The notes under the pieces were generated by a model, which saw nothing but the letters and a program-made list of their open reading frames with translations, had not been told where the DNA came from and did not search any database. From Streptomyces sp. BA2 (lineage in GTDB: Bacteria > Actinomycetota > Actinomycetes > Streptomycetales > Streptomycetaceae), in contig NZ_WSRO01000002.1 in NCBI RefSeq assembly GCF_009769735.1, positions 3,360,001 to 3,424,000 of the forward strand: a stretch of DNA of 64,000 bases. The letters run 5' to 3'. The stretch's first letter is position 1. Every line of letters starts with the position of its first letter. The position numbers were made by a program, and so were the translations under genes. Shown here one piece after another: positions 59,069 through 64,000 of the stretch.

Positions 59069-59106
59069 TACGCAATGGTGGTGCGGATACGCAATGGTCG
59101 TGCGGA
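59069..59106. repeat. two 19-bp tandem direct repeats upstream of the 160-residue gene
   Basis: TACGCAATGGTGGTGCGGA (59069-59087) and TACGCAATGGTCGTGCGGA (59088-59106) differ at one base and end next to the ribosome-binding site on the minus strand. They may be a regulator site or part of the 5' leader. Confidence 0.75.
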
Positions 59107-59280
59107 AGTGTCTGGAACAAAGTTGAGCAGGCCAAGCGCCCCCGCGGGGCGGTTTTGGGGAGTTTCACCTCGCAGGGGCCGGTCGGCGCACGGCGTTCGC
59201 GCCTGTTTTCGGCCGGGGAGCGCTGGGGCCTGTGTGACTCCTGTGACGGCAGAACCGCGGACGCAGGGGGGCGTGAACGG

Positions 59281-60420
59281 CTAGTCGTGCAGCAGGGCCA
59301 GGTCGTCGCGGTGCACCACTTCCCGCTCGTACGCCGGTCCGAGCTCCCGCGCGAGCTCCCGCGTGGAACGGCCGAGGAGCTGCGGGAGCTCCTTGGCGTC
59401 GAAGTTCACCAGACCCCGCGCGACGGCCCGCCCCGCGGTGTCCCGCAGCTCGACCGGGTCGCCCGCGGCGAAGTCGCCCTCGACCGCCGCGATCCCGGCG
59501 GGCAGCAGCGATTTGCGCCCCTCGACGACGGCGCGCACCGCCCCGTCGTCGAGCGTCAGCGCGCCCTGCGGCTCTGAGGCGTGCTGGAGCCAGAGGAGCC
59601 GGTCTCCGGAGCGGCGGCCGGTGCGGTGGAAGTACGTACCGGTGTCGCGGCCCGCGAGGGCGTCGGCGGCGTGGCTCGCGGAGGTCAGGACCACCGGGAT
59701 GCCGGCGGCCGCGGCGATCCGCGCGGCCTCGACCTTGGTGACCATGCCGCCGGTGCCGACGCCCGCCTTGCCCGCGCTGCCGATCTGGACGTGCTCTATG
59801 TCGGCGGGGCCCGTGACCTCGGAGATCCGTGAGGTGCCGTGCTTCGCCGGGTCGCCGTCGTAGAGGCCGTCCACGTCCGAGAGCAGCACCAGGAGGTCGG
59901 CGTGGACGAGGTGCGCGACGAGGGCGGCGAGCCGGTCGTTGTCGCCGAAGCGGATCTCGTCCGTCGCCACGGTGTCGTTCTCGTTCACGACGGGCAGCGC
60001 GCCCATCGCCAGGAGCTGGTCGAAGGTGCGGGAGGCGTTGCGGTGGTGGGCACGGCGTGCCATGTCGTCGGAGGTGAGGAGCACCTGCCCGACGCGTACG
60101 CCGTAGCGCGCGAAGGAAGCGGTGTAGCGGGCCATGAGAAGGCCCTGGCCGACGCTGGCGGCCGCCTGCTGCCTCGCCAGGTCCTTGGGGCGCCTGCGCA
60201 GCCCCAGCGGCGAGAGCCCGGCGGCGATGGAGCCGGAGGACACGAGCACGATCTCGCGCTCGCCGCCGCTGCGGCTCCTGGCGAGCACGTCAACGAGGGC
60301 GTCAACGCGATCGGCGTCCAGGCCCCCCGACGCGGTGGTCAGGGACGAGGACCCGACCTTGACGACAACCCTGTGGGCCTCTGCGATGCCCTGCCTTGCC
60401 CCAGCCACGTGCTTCCCCAA
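59281..60420 (-). CDS. proB: glutamate 5-kinase
   Basis: A 379-residue kinase for the first step of proline synthesis. The amino-acid-kinase domain has VVKVGSSSLT near residue 20, LVSSGSIAAG near 58, VVNENDTVATDEIRFGDND near 145, LLSDVDGLYDGDP near 175 and GTGGMVTKVEAA near 220. A C-terminal PUA domain (about 285-360) is retained. In other bacteria this enzyme is feedback-inhibited by proline. ATG at 60420. The 224-bp gap to the 160-residue gene contains only the tandem repeat. Confidence 0.96.
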   Translation of the reverse strand: MGKHVAGARQGIAEAHRVVVKVGSSSLTTASGGLDADRVDALVDVLARSRSGGEREIVLVSSGSIAAGLSPLGLRRRPKDLARQQAAASVGQGLLMARYTASFARYGVRVGQVLLTSDDMARRAHHRNASRTFDQLLAMGALPVVNENDTVATDEIRFGDNDRLAALVAHLVHADLLVLLSDVDGLYDGDPAKHGTSRISEVTGPADIEHVQIGSAGKAGVGTGGMVTKVEAARIAAAAGIPVVLTSASHAADALAGRDTGTYFHRTGRRSGDRLLWLQHASEPQGALTLDDGAVRAVVEGRKSLLPAGIAAVEGDFAAGDPVELRDTAGRAVARGLVNFDAKELPQLLGRSTRELARELGPAYEREVVHRDDLALLHD

Positions 60421-60692
60421 TTGATCCTGAAGATCCCATTCCCTGCCGGACCAGCAATCTACGCGAGTGAGCCGGTGAGGTGCCCACGCATTTCGAGGGG
60501 CGGACCGGGCAGGGGCCGAAGGCGCCCCCGAGGCGAATCCGGGCCTCGGGGTTCAGTACCTTTGCCCCTTTATCCGGTGATTGTCGTCACGGAAGATTGC
60601 TACAGAGCCACGGCACGTCATACGGTCAGTGGTCGTCTTCCCCGACTTCCCCCCATCCGATCCCCCCGATCCCCCGCCAGGAGCCCAAGCCC

Positions 60693-62789
60693 GTGCCCTC
60701 TGCCGGACTCGCACCCCGCCGCATCGTGCAGCTCTCCGCGCTGTTCGCGATGTTCGCGCTCTTCACGGCCCAGCTCGTCAGCGCGCTGGTCCCGTATGTA
60801 CCGGTGTTCATCGCCGCGTCGGCGGCGAACCTCGCGCTCGATGTCTATCTCCAGTACAAACAGCCGGGCCTCCTCTCCCTCCTGGGCAAGATCCGCTTCG
60901 ATGTCACCGTCAGGCAGCTCCTGCGCGACATGCTGATCCTGGTCGGCCTGCTGCGCATCGACGGCATCGAGCCGCTGGCCGAGCAGTCGCCGCTGACCAT
61001 CTCGCTGCTCGCGTTCTACTTCCTGCACTTCGGCTGCCAGGCCACCGCCATACTGGTGCGCCGCACCCGCCAGCTGCCGATCGTCACGCGCAACATCGAC
61101 GCGTCCGCGCTGCACCTGACCGCGGCCCCGCCGCGGATCCTCTCGCGCCGCCAGGCCCACCGCCTGCTGACGTTCTCGATCCCCACCACGGCAGGTCTTG
61201 TGGTCACCGCGGCCACCACGGACGCGTACTGGGGCGGCATCGGCCTCGGGATCTCCATCGCCCTGATGGGCGCCGGCGCGATCTACCTCTCCACGTGGCT
61301 GCTCCCCAAGAAGCGGGCGAAGAACGACGAGAAGGTCATGGAGTGGCTGGACAACTGGCTGGCCGACTACCAGCCGTCCGTCGCGATGTACTTCTCGGGC
61401 GGCTCCACGTCCGCGTACCAGGCGAACATGTGGCTCTCCACGCTCTCCAAGCTCGACGGCAAGCCGCTGATCGTGCTGCGTGAGCGGTTCATGGTGCAGA
61501 AGATCGACGCGACGGACGTCCCGATCATCTGCTTCCCGAAGGTCGCGACGATGTTCTCCCTGGAGACCTCGACGCTGAAGATGATGCTGCACCCGGCGAA
61601 CGCCGCGAAGACCTCGCAGGTCCTGCGCATCCCCACGATCAAGCACGCCTTCATCAACCACGGCGAGAGCGACAAGCTGTCCTCCTGCAACCCGTACGCG
61701 AAGGCGTACGACGAGGTGTGGGTGGCAGGCCCCGCCGCGCGCGACCGCTACCAGGCCGCCGACGTCGGCGTCGAGGACAAGGACGTGGTCGAGGTCGGCC
61801 GCCCCCAGCTGTCCCCGATCCTGCCGTCGACGGGCGCCCCCACGGGGCCGTTCACGACCGTTCTGTACGCCCCCACCTGGGAGGGCTGGGACGGCAACCC
61901 CGGCAACACGTCGGTGACCCTCGCGGGCGAGAACATCGTCCGGCACCTGCTCGCCGACCCCGGCGTCCGGCTCATCTACAAGCCGCACCCGATGACGGGC
62001 TCGCAGGACCCCCGCGCCGGCGCCGCCAACGACCGCATCAAGGCGATGATCCGCGAGGCCGCCGCCAAGCGTTCCGGCGAGCGTCCCGGCCAGGATGCCT
62101 TGGCCGAACTGGCGCGCCGCACCGCCGAGTTGGACCAGCTGACCTCGACCGCGTTCCGCAAGAGCGTGGACGAGATGGAGCGGATGATGCTCCAGGGCAC
62201 GCCCGACGGCGACCAGCAGGCCGCGGTCGCCGAGGCGACGGCGGCGTGGGAGGCGGCGTACTGGGCGTCGTTCCCCGAGTGGGAGCACCAGATCATCACC
62301 ACCGCGCGCCCCGCGATCTTCTCCTGCTTCAACCAGGCGGACCTGCTGATCAGCGACGTCTCCTCGGTCGTCTCCGACTGGCTGTCGAGCGAGAAGCCGT
62401 ACGCGGTCGCCAACACGTCCGGCATGTCCGAGGCGGACTTCCGCACGGGCTTCCCGACGGTGAGCGCGGCGGCGATCCTCTCCCCGACCGCCGAGGGCGT
62501 CCCTGACCTCCTGGAGGCCGTCCGCTCCCCGGAGCTCGACACGCACGCCGAGGCCCGCGTGGCCCTCAAGGAGCACCTCCTGGGCCCCTCGGACCCGCCC
62601 TCCCTGGTCCGCTTCAACGAGGCGGCCCTCGCGCTCGCGGCCAAGGCCGATGAGCGCCGCCTGCGCATGGCCACCCGCATCGACGCGGAGATCCCCGGCC
62701 AGCGGGCGGCACAGGACGCGGCGGAGGAGATGGAGTCCGACCCGACGGAACCGAATCCGAACGGCGCGGAGGACTCGGTTACTGCTTGA
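60693..62789 (+). CDS. CDP-glycerol glycerophosphotransferase-like polymer synthase (membrane)
   Basis: A 698-residue protein: the first ~215 residues hold about six membrane helices (IVQLSALFAMFALFTAQLV and others). The C-terminal ~470 residues form a teichoic-acid-type transferase domain with FINHGESDK, VLYAPTWEGWDG, RLIYKPHPMTGSQD and LLISDVSSVVSDWL. It should transfer polyol-phosphate or glycosyl-phosphate units into an anionic wall polymer. From memory it corresponds to the PdtA-type proteins of the Streptomyces spore-wall cluster, but that identity is unverified. The GTG at 60693 follows AGGAG by 9 nt. It is divergent from proB across 272 bp. Confidence 0.88.
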   Translation: MPSAGLAPRRIVQLSALFAMFALFTAQLVSALVPYVPVFIAASAANLALDVYLQYKQPGLLSLLGKIRFDVTVRQLLRDMLILVGLLRIDGIEPLAEQSPLTISLLAFYFLHFGCQATAILVRRTRQLPIVTRNIDASALHLTAAPPRILSRRQAHRLLTFSIPTTAGLVVTAATTDAYWGGIGLGISIALMGAGAIYLSTWLLPKKRAKNDEKVMEWLDNWLADYQPSVAMYFSGGSTSAYQANMWLSTLSKLDGKPLIVLRERFMVQKIDATDVPIICFPKVATMFSLETSTLKMMLHPANAAKTSQVLRIPTIKHAFINHGESDKLSSCNPYAKAYDEVWVAGPAARDRYQAADVGVEDKDVVEVGRPQLSPILPSTGAPTGPFTTVLYAPTWEGWDGNPGNTSVTLAGENIVRHLLADPGVRLIYKPHPMTGSQDPRAGAANDRIKAMIREAAAKRSGERPGQDALAELARRTAELDQLTSTAFRKSVDEMERMMLQGTPDGDQQAAVAEATAAWEAAYWASFPEWEHQIITTARPAIFSCFNQADLLISDVSSVVSDWLSSEKPYAVANTSGMSEADFRTGFPTVSAAAILSPTAEGVPDLLEAVRSPELDTHAEARVALKEHLLGPSDPPSLVRFNEAALALAAKADERRLRMATRIDAEIPGQRAAQDAAEEMESDPTEPNPNGAEDSVTA

Positions 62790-62809
62790 CCGCAGAGAGC
62801 GCCCCGTAA

Positions 62810-62845
62810 GGGGCGCGGGGAACTGCGCGACAAGCCACGACGCGC
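62810..62845. repeat. single copy of the GGGGCGCGGGGAAC intergenic repeat
   Basis: GGGGCGCGGGGAACTGCGCG followed by ACAAGCCACGACG, closely related to the units at 30133-30300. Confidence 0.7.
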
Positions 62846-62864
62846 CCGCACGGTGTACGAACAA

Positions 62865-62904
62865 GAGAAGGGCCCCCGGAGCCGAAGCTCCGGGGGCCCT
62901 TCTC
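62865..62904. terminator. perfect 18-bp bidirectional terminator
   Basis: Arms 62865-62882 and 62887-62904 pair completely around a CGAA loop between the convergent polymer synthase and obg genes. The stem base is A/T-rich on both sides. Confidence 0.9.
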
Positions 62905-62926
62905 ACACTGCCCTGGGCGATCCCGC

Positions 62927-64000
62927 CTAGAACGGTTCGAAGTCGTCGTACGCCTTCTCCGCGTCGTCCCGCTCCGCGTCCCGGTCCCTGCGGCGCTGAG
63001 CAGCGGGGCGGGGCGCCTCCAGGCGGTGGTCCTCGCCGCGGCGGCCCAGCATCTCCGCACCGGCCATCACCGTGGGCTCCCAGTCGAAGACGACCGCGTT
63101 GTCCTCGGGGCCGATGGCGACGCCGTCGCCCGTGCGGGCGCCCGCCTTCATCAGCTCTTCCTCGACGCCGAGACGGTTCAGCCGGTCCGCGAGGTAGCCG
63201 ACGGCCTCGTCGTTGTTGAAGTCGGTCTGGCGCACCCAGCGCTCCGGCTTCTCGCCGCGCACGCGGTAGATGCCGTCGTCGCCGAGCTTGACGGTGAAGC
63301 CCGCGTCGTCCACGGCCTTGGGCCGGATGACGATACGGGTCGCCTCCTCCTTCGGCTTCGCGGCGCGCGCCTCGGCCACGACCTCGGCGAGCGCGAAGGA
63401 GAGCTCCTTGAGCCCCTTGTGCGCCACGGCCGACACCTCGAAGACGCGGTAGCCGCGGGCCTCCAGGTCGGGGCGGACCAGGTCGGCGAGGTCCTGGCCG
63501 TCCGGTACGTCGATCTTGTTGAGGACGACGACGCGCGGGCGGTTCTCCAGGCCGGCGCCGTACTCGCGCAGCTCGGCCTCGATGATGTCGAGGTCGGAGA
63601 CGGGGTCACGGTCGGACTCGAGGGTCGCCGTGTCCAGGACGTGCACCAGGACGCTGCACCGCTCGACGTGCCGCAGGAATTCGAGCCCGAGGCCCTTGCC
63701 CTGGCTCGCGCCCGGGATCAGACCCGGTACGTCGGCGATGGTGTAGACGGTCGAACCGGCCGTCACCACACCGAGGTTGGGGACCAGCGTCGTGAACGGG
63801 TAGTCCGCGATCTTCGGCTTGGCCGCGCTCAGGACCGAGATCAGCGAGGACTTGCCGGCGCTCGGGTAGCCGACGAGCGCGACGTCCGCGACCGTCTTGA
63901 GCTCCAGGACGACATCGCCCGCGTCGCCCGGCTCACCGAGGAGCGCGAAGCCGGGCGCCTTGCGGCGGGCCGAGGCGAGCGCCGCGTTGCCGAGGCCGCC
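62927..64000 (-). CDS. obgE: GTPase Obg/CgtA (5' end beyond the window)
   Basis: The C-terminal 357 residues of the ribosome-associated GTPase Obg; the start lies beyond the window end. Visible parts: the end of the Gly-rich Obg fold, G1 in [13 protein letters not shown]3 in [12 protein letters not shown]4 in VLNKIDVPD, and the OCT domain that follows. The extreme C terminus is Arg/Asp/Glu-rich. Obg acts in ribosome assembly and, in Streptomyces, is linked to the onset of development. The window does not show the upstream ribosomal genes rpmA and rplU usually found next to it. A perfect bidirectional terminator follows its stop. Confidence 0.96.
   Translation of the reverse strand, partial: GGLGNAALASARRKAPGFALLGEPGDAGDVVLELKTVADVALVGYPSAGKSSLISVLSAAKPKIADYPFTTLVPNLGVVTAGSTVYTIADVPGLIPGASQGKGLGLEFLRHVERCSVLVHVLDTATLESDRDPVSDLDIIEAELREYGAGLENRPRVVVLNKIDVPDGQDLADLVRPDLEARGYRVFEVSAVAHKGLKELSFALAEVVAEARAAKPKEEATRIVIRPKAVDDAGFTVKLGDDGIYRVRGEKPERWVRQTDFNNDEAVGYLADRLNRLGVEEELMKAGARTGDGVAIGPEDNAVVFDWEPTVMAGAEMLGRRGEDHRLEAPRPAAQRRRDRDAERDDAEKAYDDFEPF

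Noticed and set aside
60618..62906. Minus-strand 762-codon frame antisense to the polymer synthase
   Set aside because: Composition is typical of antisense frames, and it crosses the perfect terminator at 62865-62904.

Overview
This window reads as the chromosomal core of a Streptomyces. Base composition is very high in G+C, coding density is high, and GTG starts and four-base stop/start overlaps are common. Intergenic spacers carry short GC-rich repeats of the kind recalled from Streptomyces genomes. Gene order also matches what I remember of the S. coelicolor region from phoH/ybeY through hrcA-dnaJ, lepA, holA, comEC/comEA, leuS and nadD to proA, proB and obg. Nothing looks like a prophage, plasmid, CRISPR array or secondary-metabolite cluster.

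Layout. Bases 1-7 kb form a minus-strand run: phoH, ybeY, a CorC-type CBS membrane protein and a small MmcQ/YjbR protein, preceded by a PfkB sugar kinase, an adenine/adenosine deaminase, RNase Z and a HIT hydrolase. A tricorn-like S41 protease (7.1-10.3 kb) and a lipoprotein candidate follow. The heat-shock unit hrcA-dnaJ lies upstream of a nitronate monooxygenase-like gene and rsmE, and a CIRCE operator precedes hrcA. At 15.4-17 kb are a metallo-beta-lactamase-fold protein and a DUF3097 protein on the plus strand, then hemW. At 18.5-25.4 kb sits a signalling locus: an anti-sigma-like ATPase/GAF/PP2C phosphatase, divergent from a soluble hybrid histidine kinase with six HAMP-type repeats, followed by a stand-alone response regulator. 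It resembles the osmotic-stress genes osaC-osaA-osaB of S. coelicolor in layout and the fungal Nik1 osmosensors in kinase architecture.

From 25.4 to 42 kb come an acyl-CoA ligase, lepA divergent from rpsT, a repeat-rich spacer, holA, a YceI protein with a collagen-like segment, comEC-comEA, degV, a membrane-anchored protein and leuS. Upstream of leuS is a 12-residue leader peptide with three consecutive Leu codons, followed by a hairpin and then an intrinsic terminator. This looks like a transcription attenuator and is the most notable regulatory find.

The 42.4-49.8 kb stretch is more accessory: a cytochrome-b-like membrane protein translationally coupled to a NuoF/ferredoxin-like protein, then a 4.4 kb block between two identical tRNA-Ala(GGC) genes. 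That block holds a GT87 glycosyltransferase, two small zinc-binding proteins, an MFS exporter and an XRE regulator. From 49.9 to 64 kb, nadD, a divergent LCP protein, rsfS and a phosphatase form one unit. After them come an M48 protease, the SCO2583/SCO2584-type spore-wall proteins, proA, proB, a CDP-glycerol-type polymer transferase, and obg truncated by the window end. The LCP protein, the SCO2584-like protein and the polymer transferase suggest a sporulation cell-wall theme interleaved with housekeeping genes.
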